Positions 43,019 through 54,080 of a stretch of DNA of 64,000 nucleotides are shown here, one piece after another. The notes under the pieces are model-generated. The model was not told where the DNA came from. It was given only the letters and a program-made list of their open reading frames with translations, and made no database searches. The position numbers and the translations under genes were made by a program. The DNA comes from Spirodela intermedia (lineage: Eukaryota > Streptophyta > Magnoliopsida > Alismatales > Araceae). The DNA is taken from NCBI GenBank assembly GCA_902729315.2, contig LR746269.1, forward strand, positions 4,418,001 to 4,482,000. The letters are read 5' to 3'. Numbering within the stretch: position 1 is the stretch's first letter; the number at the start of each line of letters is the position of its first letter.

Positions 43019-44283
43019 GTAAGCATCCGTCTGCTCGATTTCTCCTTGTTTGTGCCTTTCTCAGCTTTTGTGATGTCTTCTTGTGATAGTTTTCGTTTTC
43101 TTTATATCGGGATGATTGGATTCTAGATACTTGTCGTTCTCCATTCGTTTATCGTTCTCGTATTTGTTTTCTATGACCAGCGACGGCTAGATTTGACATA
43201 GCCTTATCTTTGTGGATAGAGGAGATTGAATTTTGAATTTGGCTGTGGAAGGTCGATCATTTTCATTTGCTCTGATTGTTTTTTCCCCCCCTCAGTACGT
43301 CGAGAGATGCATGGTATATTTGTCTAATAGAACTTTGGTGTATGAGTGATGCTTACCCATATGCTATTCATTTCATGATTAATTTGGTGAAGTGGTCGGC
43401 ATCTTTCTCTTTTTGTTGGAGATCCGGCTATAGTTGATTCAACATTGTCTAGAGCTTTTCGATTCTGATTGTTTCCATCGTCATATTGCTCTCCGCGAGA
43501 AGAGTACGCGTTGCCGTTCGTTAGCACTGTTCCTCTGTTTGGGGAATAAACGACACTCACCGAAAAATAAGCGTCTGAAATTGTTATGCGACAGGATGGA
43601 AGTATGCCGGATGAGTTTATGCCGAATCCGTTCGGAATTTCATGATACATGACGTTTCACCTATTCTTTAGTGCTTTCTCTTGCTCTTATTATGTGGACT
43701 ATGCTATGCTGATGTTTCGAAGACCAGTAAACTTGCAACTCTGTGTTTAGAACTATGCTTCAGTTCTTCTCATCTCGTGATAGTTTAGGGTTTATTTTTG
43801 TCTTCCCTGTGCGGTGGTCTCCTGTCCTAACCGTACCCTGCAAACTCATTTTTTTCCTTCTCCGTTCGCTATCAAAGATGCGAATTAGAGACGGTAGCAT
43901 GGTCTCTCAGGTGACGGTAGCATGGTCTCTCCAGCAGCCAGGGTTTTCTTCTCCCAGCTACGCTAACAATTTTAATTGGAATGGTGGCATGAATTTACAT
44001 TTGGTGCCGCCGTGCCTAAAAAGGATTAGCGTATCCTCGTACTATCATGCGCTGAGGATGCTAAACAGTAGGTTATCTATTATTTTGTGGCACATAAATT
44101 TTTGTTTATTCGTGTGTTATCCTTTCTTGTCCCGCAGTTTTCCGACTCCCACCGACACCCAACATAACAAACACCCCTCCTCTCCCCCCGTTATCTGCGG
44201 CTGGTGATTTCAGTTTCTTTTTTTTTTTTTCCGTGGACGACCGTAGTTAATCCATGACCTTCAAACTCCTGTTCTTTCTGCAG
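43019..44283 (+). other. 5'UTR intron of eIF5
   Basis: Donor AAG|GTAAGC at 43019 and acceptor TTTCTTTCTGCAG ending at 44283 frame a 1265-bp T-rich intron with several long T runs. Plant translation-factor genes often carry such a leader intron, which raises expression. The TATA box lies 105 bp before the donor. Splicing is inferred from consensus sites only. Confidence 0.7.
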
Positions 44284-44344
44284 GCACGAGCAGTCTGACC
44301 CGCGAACCTGCAGGCTGGACAAAGCGGAAGCCCGAAACTTTTTA

Positions 44345-44548
44345 ATGTCCGCACCAGTCTCTCTGCACCTGGGATCGTCTGGCCTACTGGGAGAACACTA
44401 CTACCCCACATCCAGGAAAAAGTTCAGGCATCTCTTCAGCGACATCTTGCTTATGCATCTGCAGCCATTTTCAGTAGCCGAAGCTTGCCCACCGCAGCCT
44501 CCTTCATCCCGACCCAGAGCCCCGGCGGACCCGCTGCCCTGCTTCTGA
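44345..44548 (+). CDS. Upstream ORF in the eIF5 leader (67 codons)
   Basis: ATG at 44345 opens a 67-residue frame ending in TGA at 44546-44548, 16 nt before the eIF5 start. It lies wholly in the second leader exon (from 44284), so it is present in spliced mRNA. Its start has a weak context (T at -3, T at +4), whereas the eIF5 start has A at -3 and G at +4. The peptide contains LGEHYYPTSRKKFRHLFSDI and then LMHLQPFSVAEAC. eIF5 is known to relax start-codon selection, so a poor-context uORF is a natural autoregulatory switch. I recall that plant eIF5 genes are listed among those with conserved-peptide uORFs, but could not check this. Confidence 0.72.
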   Translation: MSAPVSLHLGSSGLLGEHYYPTSRKKFRHLFSDILLMHLQPFSVAEACPPQPPSSRPRAPADPLPCF

Positions 44549-44564
44549 GACACACCCAGCGAGG

Positions 44565-45857
44565 ATGGCTCTTCAGAACATCGGCGCCGGAAACAGAGAC
44601 GATGCCTTCTACAGATACAAGATGCCCCGGATGGTCACCAAGATAGAAGGGCGCGGGAACGGCATCAAGACTAACGTGGTCAACATGGTGGACATAGCCA
44701 AGGCCCTGGCGCGGCCCGCCGCCTACATCACCAAGTACTTCGGCTGCGAGCTCGGGGCCCAGTCCAAGTTCGACGAGAAGACCGGGGTCTCCCTGGTCAA
44801 CGGCGCCCACGATGCCCAGAAGCTCTCCGCCCTGCTCGAGGCCTTCATCAAGAGGTACGTCCAGTGCTACGGCTGCGGGAACCCGGAGACGGACGTCGCC
44901 ATCTCCAAGACCCAGACGATCGCCCTCCACTGCACCGCCTGCGGATTCGTCTCCGACGTGGACATGCGGGACAAGCTCACCGCCTTCGTCCTCAAGAACC
45001 CCCCCGAGGCCCGAAGGTCGTCGGCCAACAAGGACAAGAAGGAGATGAGACGCGCGGAGAAGGAGCGGCTCAGGGAGGGTGAGGCCGCCGACGAGGGGCA
45101 GAAGAAGCTCCGCAAGGAGACCCGCAGGAGGGCGCCCCACGTGGCGAGTAAGAAGCACGGCAGTTCCGAGGATGAGAACGGCGACGACGAAGAGGTCCAG
45201 TGGCAGACAGACACCTCCTTGGAGGCGGCCCGCCAGCGGATACATGAGCAACTCACCGCCGCCACCGCCGAGATGGTCAAGCTCTCCATCGCCGGCGAGC
45301 CGCCAAAGCGGATTCAGAAGCAGCAGCCTCCGGAGGCTACCAAGAAGAGCAAAGAGTCCAACGGCCACTCCCCTGCTGAAGCGGCTGCCAGTGAAGCCCA
45401 CAAGGCCCTGACGGCGGAGATGAAGGCCGAGCTCGACAAGAAGGGCGCCACCCCCCGCCGGCTCGCCGCCGCACTGGCCGCGGCCAAGGCGGGCCCGCAG
45501 CCGGCGATGGACGCGCTGTTCGAGGCGGCCTGTGGTGGCGCTGGCAGGGGCATGGCGCGGGAGCTCGCGAAGAGGGCGGCCTTCCTCGGCGCCGTGGCCC
45601 ACGACGCGGCGTCGCAATTGCGGCTGCTTCGGGCCATGGAGGCCTTCTGCGGCCGCGCAGGCGCCGATGCGTCGAAGGAGGTTGCACTGGCGGCGAAGGC
45701 GCTGTACGACGCCGACGTGGTGGAGGAGGGCTGCATCGTTTGCTGGTACGAGGCGGGCCTCGCTGGCGCCGGCCGGGCCTCCCCCGTCTGGAAGAACTTG
45801 AAGCCCTTCATCGACTGGCTTCAGAGCGCCGAGTCCGAGTCCGAGTCCAACGAGTGA
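44565..45857 (+). CDS. eIF5: Eukaryotic translation initiation factor 5
   Basis: Intronless 430-residue coding region. eIF5 is the GTPase-activating protein for eIF2 in the 43S/48S preinitiation complex and bridges eIF2-beta, eIF3c and eIF1. The N-terminal GAP domain has DAFYRYKMPRM, with Arg17 equivalent to the catalytic arginine finger, and an eIF2-beta-like zinc ribbon with CYGCGNPETD and LHCTACGF (two CxxC pairs, about residues 103-126). A charged Lys/Glu linker (about 150-265) precedes the C-terminal W2-type HEAT domain (about 270-425). That ends in the acidic/aromatic box WKNLKPFIDWLQSAESESESNE-like tail (last residue 430). High GC, especially at third codon positions. Expression is likely tuned by the leader intron and the upstream ORF. 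Confidence 0.97.
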   Translation: MALQNIGAGNRDDAFYRYKMPRMVTKIEGRGNGIKTNVVNMVDIAKALARPAAYITKYFGCELGAQSKFDEKTGVSLVNGAHDAQKLSALLEAFIKRYVQCYGCGNPETDVAISKTQTIALHCTACGFVSDVDMRDKLTAFVLKNPPEARRSSANKDKKEMRRAEKERLREGEAADEGQKKLRKETRRRAPHVASKKHGSSEDENGDDEEVQWQTDTSLEAARQRIHEQLTAATAEMVKLSIAGEPPKRIQKQQPPEATKKSKESNGHSPAEAAASEAHKALTAEMKAELDKKGATPRRLAAALAAAKAGPQPAMDALFEAACGGAGRGMARELAKRAAFLGAVAHDAASQLRLLRAMEAFCGRAGADASKEVALAAKALYDADVVEEGCIVCWYEAGLAGAGRASPVWKNLKPFIDWLQSAESESESNE

Positions 45858-46208
45858 TCCATCATCCCCCTACCACACTCTGGTCGTCGTTGTCGTGTCC
45901 TCTGGAATTCAGCTCGCCGTGTCTCCCTCTCCAAGTTATGGAAAACATTAGTAACTTTATCGTGGATAATCCCGGCCAAGGTTCCGAGTTACCCGGCCAG
46001 TAACTCTCTCTCTCTCTTTCTCTTTCTCTCTCTCTCTCTAAGGCATCATCGATCATCATCCTCTAGGGTTAACTTAGGGTTTTATTCTGAGGTTACACGA
46101 GCGGAGGAAGGACATAATTCCGGCGGCCCAGCGAAACCGAGGCTGGGTTATACATATCCGAAGAAGAGGCGAGGCCTGAAGAGCTCTCTGCTGGAGGGGG
46201 ATCGGGGA
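45858..46208. other. eIF5 3' flank and 3'UTR of the facing small gene
   Basis: CT runs at 46003-46038; the two genes converge here. No additional coding region is supported. Confidence 0.5.
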
Positions 46209-46352
46209 TCAGGCGGCGTCCCTGGCGTTGTTGATGAAGGCGGCGGCGCAGAGGACGGAGGCGACCACGACGAAGATCCCCACCCCCACCGCCGCCGAGA
46301 CCCCCGCTACCACCACGTCCATCGCCCACTGTAGCACGCCGGAGCCCATCAT
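46209..46352 (-). CDS. Small single-pass membrane protein (47 aa), function unknown
   Basis: Minus-strand frame from ATG 46352 to TGA 46211-46209, not interrupted by introns. It begins MMGSGVLQWAMD and then runs through about 30 hydrophobic, Ala/Val-rich residues (VVVAGVSAAVGVGIFVVVAS, then VLCAAAFI) to a short polar tail NNARDAA. It looks like one long transmembrane helix with a small cytosolic end. A GA microsatellite (46376-46402) lies just upstream in its probable 5'UTR, as for other genes in this window. I do not recognise a named family. The clean amphipathic ends and GC-rich codon use argue for a real micropeptide gene, but no homology evidence is available here. Confidence 0.55.
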   Translation of the reverse strand: MMGSGVLQWAMDVVVAGVSAAVGVGIFVVVASVLCAAAFINNARDAA

Positions 46353-46370
46353 CTTTCCAATAGTCAAGCC

Positions 46371-46412
<42 letters not shown>

Positions 46413-47236
46413 CGAGGAGAAGCCGAGCAGGAAGGAAGGGAAGGGGGGTATATTGCTAAAGTACCTTTGTTGATCCTTGTATCCTCATCCGAGGGCAACA
46501 ATTAGTTAAATATGCGAAAATAAAATTATTTGATTATAAAATAAAATACGCACTGTATCGGGCCTGCTGAGCATGGATTTTGAGGGGTAAATGGCGCATA
46601 TTTTCTGCGTGGGGGTCTGGCTGGCTGGGTGTCAATAATACTCCGTAGATTTCGACCGTTTAAATATTTTTCATCGATTAAAAGCAAACAATCCACCGAA
46701 GAGGGAGGCGACATCTTAATGGGCACCATTGGGCGGGAACTTAAAATTGGGCCGTACGAAGGCCCATCTAGCGTTGTTTAAATGGGCCATGCACGATAGA
46801 ACGCGCATTAGTTCCCGTGAGCTGGGCCTGGTGGCACCCTTCAACTAAATGGGTTATTTAGTTATAGGCCCTCCAAAATGTCAGACAATTAAGAAAAGGC
46901 TCCCATTTTAACAAGGCAGGCAGGAGGCTGGAATCGGGCCAAGTGAAGAAGAGCCTGCGCCGGTAGCAGACGAGAAGTCGCCTCTTCCTCTTCTTCCCCG
47001 GCCGGCCTTCGCTCTTCCCCATCCTCTCAGAGCTTGCACCGACTGGGTGATGACAACATCGTCTGCTTCACCTAACCACCCTTCTCACTCCCTGCGCGAG
47101 GTATCTTCTCTTCCCTTTCCTCTCTCTCTCTCTCTCTCTCTCACTCACACACACACACACACAAACACACATACATACACAGTGTTCCCCTCACTAATTT
47201 TTTTTTTCTTTTGCTTCTGACGATCACTAGGTCAAC
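46353..47236. other. Intergenic DNA between divergent genes
   Basis: GA run at 46376-46402, AT-rich DNA to about 46900, then CT (47121-47142) and CA (47143-47165) runs in the probable 5' region of the next gene. No further gene supported. Confidence 0.5.
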
Positions 47237-47656
47237 ATGGCCGATGAATCTCCAGAAAGCAAGCCCGAGATGCTGCAGCTGTCGTCCTGGTGAGGTCTCC
47301 ATCCCCTCATGATCTTGTTCCTCGTCACACGTGCCTCTTAATGGATCTGTTTTTCTTGTACGAAGTTCAAAATTCCTACCTCTTTTACGTGATCTCCATG
47401 AAGGAAGAACCCACCGTGTGTAGATGATTTCTCAGCGCAGATCAAAGCCCGTGAACTGTTGAATCGAATGGAAATCAGGCGCCGACTGAACCCTTCAAAC
47501 CGATCGTTTGGGAATCAGAAGGATTTCCCCAACCATGAACAGGAATATTTTTTTTCTAGAGAGGGAATGTTGGGGGAAAATGAGAGCGGACTGAGAAATG
47601 AAAGTGCTCGGGAGAAACCCAAGGGTTTTTACATTTTCTTGTAAGAGGGACAATAG

Positions 47657-47699
<43 letters not shown>

Positions 47700-49095
47700 A
47701 GACTCTTACAGTTTCTGTGATCGATTGATCCTTTGGAGGGGTTTACAGTTTGCAGGATCATGAGGGTTTATTCTTCCCCTGGGAAAGTGCACCCAAGACT
47801 CGTCTCCAGAGGGAGAATGGGAGGGATCTATGCGCACCGAAGCCTGTAAATAACTCCTATGAATGAATGAATGGCTGGAGGGTCCCGGAGGAAAATCTTG
47901 GACCCATTTTCCTTTCTTTCTTCCCTTCCAAGGAGAAATCAAAAAAATAAAAGAAGAAAACCCTGTGATTGTTCTTGTTTCCAGTTATTTTGGGTTGCAA
48001 AGGCATGATTTCATGGGTTCCTGAAGAAAAACGTGGACCCATTTTCCTTCTTTTTCTTCCCCTTGAAGGAGAAATCATCAAAAAAATCAAAGAAGAAAAC
48101 TCTGTGATTGTTCTTGTTTCCAATTATTTCGGGACGCAAAAAGGCATGTTTTCAGAAACTCTGTGATCGATCTTCCTCAGGGACGCAGCCGGCACAACAG
48201 AGTACAAGGACAAGTACAGCAGGTACCAAGCGGCCTACGTCAGGAGGCTCAAGGCCAAGTACTTCTCCAAGAAGGCCTTCTACGGAGGTCAGCCTCCGCC
48301 CGCCTCAATTCTTTCTTTCCAGACACCATTTTTTTTTGTAGAGTTTCTAGATTCTACTCCATACATCACCTGAAATTCGGCATCCATGGGGATGATCCGA
48401 GATCATGTTCACACGAGTTGTCACTCACCGTTCTGCGATTGGTTGATTTCAGGGAACATATTCGACCAAGAAACGAATATAGATGGTGAAATTATAAAGT
48501 CCGGCAGGTAATGTCTATATGAAATCATGATGGAATTGCTTCAATACGGAATCATGAATGTTCGCAGGCTCTCAGCTGGTGTTTTTTTTTAAGTTCATTT
48601 CCTTCTCATTTATTTACGAATGCATACGAGAAAAAATTATTCATCCTGAGGAAGTCTCATCAAGAAAATAAATAAATCAAAGACCCACTTTTAAATCTTG
48701 GATTTAAAAATGGGTCTTTGATTTTTTTTATTTTTCATCACGTTCAGTTCCCATTTGAATCGGGGAATTGAATCGCTTTTTTTATTAAAAAATATAGTTT
48801 TTAACCAAAGAGAAGTAGAACTATTCCACTGCCCAAGATTCCAATGACCTGAAGGATCAAATCGGAAGTGCATCTTCTCGAGAAAATTTTATTTCTTGTC
48901 GATTATCGATTGTTGATTAGTCTAAGATTCAGTGATTTTCCTTCTTCCCCCAGGTGGCCTTGCACCAGATCATTCGCAGAGCCAGCGCGGTGCCTGCAAG
49001 ATGCCGGAGCCTTGCCGCCGGCATCGGCCTCCGAGACCTCCTCCACCGGGGCAAGCAGGAAGCACCAGCAGCACCACCAAAAGAAGAGTGGCTGA
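47237..49095 (+). CDS. Four-exon gene, product unknown (118 aa)
   Basis: Exons 47237-47289, 48181-48287, 48453-48507 and 48954-49095 (TGA) join in phase through GT..AG introns. The protein starts MADESPESKPEMLQLSSWDA. It then has a basic helical segment, TTEYKDKYSRYQAAYVRRLK and AKYFSKKAFYGG (about residues 22-54), a short acidic stretch NIFDQETNIDGEIIKSGRWP, and a low-complexity Ser/Ala and His/Gln/Lys tail. No signal peptide or membrane segment is visible. I believe similar short plant proteins exist but cannot name a family or function. Support: conserved-looking exon 2-3 composition, perfect splice phase and the CT/CA-rich leader. Exon 4 could be read in a second frame if its acceptor differs, so the C-terminus is the least certain part. 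Confidence 0.62.
47880..48147 (+). repeat. Tandem duplication in intron 1 of the unknown gene
   Basis: Two diverged direct copies with a period of about 135-139 bp (about 47880-48010 and 48015-48147). Both contain GGACCCATTTTCC, a CTT-rich stretch, AAGGAGAAATCA and TGTGATTGTTCTTGTTTCCA. The second copy ends about 30 bp before the exon-2 acceptor. Confidence 0.85.
48674..48724. repeat. Near-perfect hairpin, 24-bp arms and 3-nt loop
   Basis: Arms 48674-48697 and 48701-48724 are reverse complements except for one position that would form a G-U pair in RNA; the loop is TTG. It lies in intron 3 of the unknown gene. No flanking target duplication was clear. Confidence 0.88.
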
Positions 49096-50232
49096 CCCGA
49101 CCCCCGCAGCGTAGAGAGGAAAAATCTTGGGGGGGCTGTCGGCGGTGGAAGCTGACTATTTTTGGCCGGCAGGGTTGACTCACTGCCGCGCCAAATCTTG
49201 TTCGAAGAAGCGTTTTAGCTCAAAGTGCACTCGTATCTCTGTAAAAAATTGTCTCAATGCCGCCGTATCGAACAATGCTCGAGCGAGAATTTCAAGAGAC
49301 GTATTTCATTTTTTGTGGAGAGTTGACCCTTTCTCCGTCGGATGAGAATCTGAAGAACACATTTTCCCGGCGGACGTGCATTAAATTTCTTAAAAATCGG
49401 CTCACCCCGCCAAGTATTTGCCCAGCTAAGAACTTGGAAAGGTCGCACCTTTTTGTAATAGCATGGCGCACCGCATCAAAACCAGCGCCCGCTTGAATCA
49501 GATTTTGAAAAGTCAACCTATCGCATCAAATCAAGCTTGAATGATATATATATATATATATCAATATATATTAAAAAAAGCAAATTGGCTCGCTGAATCC
49601 GATATTATGTATGATATGAAGAACTAGAGAAAGGTCTATCAGTTCAGCGGAGCGGGAACTGATACGGATGAGGTTGGTCTGCCATGTGATTCCCATTAAA
49701 ACGAAGATATAATACGGCTCGAGTATGTGCACAAAAGAGTTGTCACAGAGGAGCTCATGTATCTAGAAAATTAAAATTAAAAATTAAAATTCAAAAACCT
49801 TAACAGCGTGAAACTGAGAATCTCTTGCCGGTTTTCCCATCAGAGATCAAAATAAAGTAAATATCCTGGATAATGTGGCCCAACCAGCAAGCCCATGAAG
49901 AAATTTATCGTAGTTTGTCCGATGTACCGAAAATTAATGGGGATCTTGATTTATTTATTCTTTATAATATTTTCCGTTGAAATCCCAAAATTCCTTCCCC
50001 ATTATGGGCCTACCCTTTGTTAAGATCATTATGGGCCAAATTATATAAGAAATTTCGGATAAACAGAAGAAAGAAGGCTAATATGAAAACAAACCGACTG
50101 GATTGATGCTCCAAAAGATATTCCAGAGACAACAATATGCATTACGCCTTGTTCTTCTTCTTCTTCTTCCTCTTCTTTCATTCATTCATTCTTTCTTCAT
50201 CCCTTTTGACCCCTCCTTGGGTCAAGAATACA
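49096..50232. other. Intergenic DNA between two convergent genes
   Basis: Contains an AT run (49545-49570) and CTT/TTC repeats near 50153-50178. No coding region supported. Confidence 0.55.
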
Positions 50233-53200
50233 TCATGCCTTTATTCGAATGACAAAGGAACCTGTCATGGATAGAACACCCAGACATCCGACGGTCAGAA
50301 CTCAATCCTGGGATTCTGATTCTCTTCTAAGCTGGGGCATTGCCGATGCTTAGCTCATAAAAAAAAAATGCAAAGTGGAAATAACCCGAACTGGATAAAT
50401 ATTTAGTCCAACTTACAAGCAGGAAGGTTGGATATATCGGCAGAGACAGCACATGGAATGCCTAAGTTGGTGAGGGCCCCCCTGATGATTCCACATGGGA
50501 AATATAGATGCATGCTTGTGGATTGGGCGGCCTGGCTGTCGGCAGCCAGTGAGGGAGGGCCCACCTGGGCAGAATCAGGGCTTTCAAGAGACTGATCGAT
50601 GGATATGCGAGTGAGCCAACGGAATTGGTTATCTTGCAACACGAAGGTACCCTGCAAGATGAAGCAGAGATTCATATAGATGACACAACAGTCAACGGAC
50701 GAACAACCGAACACACCTTGTGATTCGTTTTGAGGTTGTCAATCTGTTTCTTGAAGAGTTCTGACCAAAACTCTTTGCATATGAACTTGATGGCCTCTAG
50801 ATTATCAGTGAACCTCGGCCGCTCCATTGTGTACCTGGAAATAATCAATAAATAACGGACATTATGAAGAATTCGTTCATCGTGCATAAATATTTCTACG
50901 GCAAGGTAATCTATGTCGAAAAAATAAAATCAAGATGGATGAAATTTCAGATATCAAAAAGCCGACAATGATTGTTGGGGATTTCTCCGAATTCATTGTT
51001 GTTTATTGCCAGAGGAAGGCTCGAGTTGTTCCACAACTGGGCAGAGAGAAGCGTAGTTCAAGAGTACCAATGAGCCGCCCCACCAGCAACGGAAAGTTGG
51101 AAAACGGAATGAAAACCCCAAAACGAAGAAAGGAAAGATCTGATGCATAGCCTTGACATAAACCTGAACCTTACCGGAACATTGGAGAGTTTAGCCGGGC
51201 CTATTAAATGCTATCTGATCGAAAATAGAAAAAGTTTATATATGTGATGCTCTACTTCACAATCTTCGATGAAGGAAGCAGTTCATCTGTACAATGCCAG
51301 CAGATGAAGAGGTGAGACAACTCGTCTGTCATCATGCGCAAAGGGAGGGTGCGACATCATGTGCAAGAGGGGCTTCGGACATTATTTGGTCATCATTCAT
51401 GTCATCAGTGTAATTTAGGAGCCCCGAAATAAAAAAGCATCAGGAGAGATCTTAATTCTCCAGTTGGAATGCATAGCGTGCCTATGAATTCATTTAGTTC
51501 TGCATTAGGTTCCTCTAAGCTTAATATTAACCCATATTAAAAAATATAAAAATTCCACCAACTTACAATTCTCTGATTAGTTGAAGCAACACTTCTCAAA
51601 TCTCGCCATTTAGATCCAGAAGGTTACCTAACAGAGGTCTGATGCCATCCGGTCATATTTAATTATAATACGCACCGAAAACGCCAGGGTACTAATAATG
51701 ACAAATATGACATGAGAAGAGATTCATAACTAAAATAATCTGCCATAAAATAATCATTGTCGACGAAATATACCCATAGCTTTTGAGAAGTCGTTTGCAA
51801 GGCATTTCCCTTTAGATCTATAACTAAAATTCTGCCTTTGACCATTTGCATATATTTTGTTCATGAATTGTAGTGAGTGGTTGCTAATGCAAGATTGAGT
51901 TAAATCTTCACAATCATTTATGATTCATACCACTCTTATAACCGAGTAGTTCACTCCCATCTTTCTATTGCAGGCAGTATAACTAATCATGTCCCATATG
52001 ACAACGAAGATCAAGGTTTGAATCATAAATCTGAATCCTCACAACTCATCAAAATCAGTTTCTTCACAACTTGAAAATTGATTCCCTCCTTTCAATAATT
52101 CCAAAAAGAAAAGAAAAGGACATTCGTCTTTTTGTAGCAATGTAATGCAATTAAAGCTACAAGAGGAAATGAAATATATCAATTCTTCATCTGTCTCCAT
52201 ACATGTGTGCACGCGGAATCAATCAACACAATAATGATTCTAATTATAACCAGAGTGTCATTATGTTGTTACAGCCCATGGCCACGCCGATGATGCATTT
52301 AGCCTCCCATCTGGATGTCAATTCCCAAGACCAGCACCCACTACAGGATAAGGTAATATAGACAAAAGTCATCTATTTCAACCACGGCAAGAATAAGGAT
52401 ATTTCCCAGTTCCAGGTTCCAAACACATGACATCAAGTGTTCTAATTGAAATTATCACCTTCAAGCTCTTCATGTAGCTCTCAAGCTATGTGAGACAGCA
52501 TTCCCTAAAATGTATGCATTCTCCCGAATTCCAGGTTCAATCTATGGCTGCACCTGTCTAGATGAGCTCCACATTGCACCCACAACTGATCACGTCCAAT
52601 ACCAAACATACTAATTCAAAATTTCATTTGGCAGTACCTAACGTACTGATTCTAAATTAAATTATCCTTCCTCAAGCAAAGACACATCAACCTGAAACCC
52701 ACCGTGGGTTCTTCCCAGTATCCTCTAAACTCATTTCTTCATCCCTTTCTCAACACCCGATCTGCCAGGATTATAGGCTAGGCCAATATTTGGGCTTTTC
52801 TCTCAAGCACATGGAATGACCACACATCAATATGGGTGAAGGAGACAAGCACACGCAGCATGAAGTCCACAGGTCTAATGCAAAACAACTCTATCGAGCC
52901 TGGCCTCTGCTAAGAGAGATCAAAGTGATCCAGAGGAAATGACAGCCTAGGAATCGTTCACATGATTTCTGACACCAGTTGCCATCCTCTACACAGTCTC
53001 TATTTTATCATATTTATCATCAACAGGATCATTATAATGATAAGAGTTCAGTTAGAACCGGTGAAGAAGTCATGTGCATTGCAATGTTTCAGGACCTACT
53101 ATCTCCATGGCATCCTCTCTATGCAAGGTGATGCCAAGTAAACGATCAAGGCTGCATCAACATTACAGTTTCTGGACTTCACTCCATGCTTGTATAGGTT

Positions 53201-54080
53201 CAGCAGCATCATAATCCAATTTCTGCAGCTTTTGGCTGGGTCTGACAGGAATTGGTCCCAAAATGAATTTGGATTAGCCAATCATGTCATAAGGCTTGCA
53301 AATACTGTGTTTCCAAAAGTACTACATTTTGGCTGCTCTACATTAGCATTGGATTAGAATCAGAGAAACGGTGTTATCAATCCAACCCTCAGAATAAGGT
53401 TAATGAAAGATAAGGACTGATTTAATTTTTGACAATAGAGATTAGATGGATGTCTGACAGGGGTAATAGAGTATTTTACTATGGGAGAGAATTGATCTTC
53501 GGAAACTCTCATTAGAGTTTGAAATAAATTTTCAAAACCTATAAGAGCTGTTAAAAGCATACGGAAAGGATCTCAGACGTTCCATTTCTGAAAATTTCTT
53601 CCACCCTCTTACACCTAGACAAGTTTACAGATTATAAGTTTAATTTCCCACAAGTAGGCGAAAATAAAACTTGTCCATGAGCACCATTTCTCCAGAGAAA
53701 AAAAAAGGTAAAATATACACGTAATATCAATGATAATGGGTCTAAAACTCATAAAAATAACCGAACCCTTTCAAAACACATCAATAAATTCCTATTCCAA
53801 CAGCAGCCAAATCCAAAGGAGCCGCGCAAGAAATCTTACCTATCTCCGAGAAACACTTAAAATTCCTTCACGAATAATAAAACTTCGAACAAATCCGGCG
53901 ATAAAAACACGGAAGAATGGCAGCGCACCTCTCAGAGAGCTGCAGCCCGACCTGGTAACCAATAGCCTCGATTCGGCGGGCGGCGAGCTCTGGCTTGGTG
54001 GCGTAGAACCTGTCGCTGTACGCGGACACCATCTCCATGACGATCCCGTCCACGCAGCTCTCCGCCACCTCCCTCCCCAT
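50233..54080 (-). CDS. TRS33: TRAPP complex subunit 6 (Trs33/TRAPPC6)
   Basis: Four minus-strand exons: 54080-53929, 50834-50717, 50651-50417 and 50261-50233 (TGA), with GT..AG introns, 177 residues. It is a BET3-fold subunit of the TRAPP tethering complex, which activates Rab/Ypt GTPases in ER-Golgi and trans-Golgi traffic. Seen: MGREVAESCVDGIVMEMVSA, RRIEAIGYQVGLQLSER, RPRFTDNLEAIKFICKEFW, KKQIDNLKTNHKGTFVLQDN, a variable insert (about 106-130), HLYFPCGIIRGALTNLGIPC and the final SFVIRIKA. Intron 1 is long (3094 bp, 50835-53928) and without other genes. The last exon codes only nine residues but completes the family's C-terminus exactly, which decides the gene end. No lesion seen. Confidence 0.95.

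Noticed and set aside
44451-45617. 388-codon open frame antisense to eIF5
   Set aside because: It is the shadow of a GC-rich, third-position-biased coding region; the peptide is low-complexity Gly/Leu/Val/Arg without domains, while the plus strand encodes eIF5 exactly.
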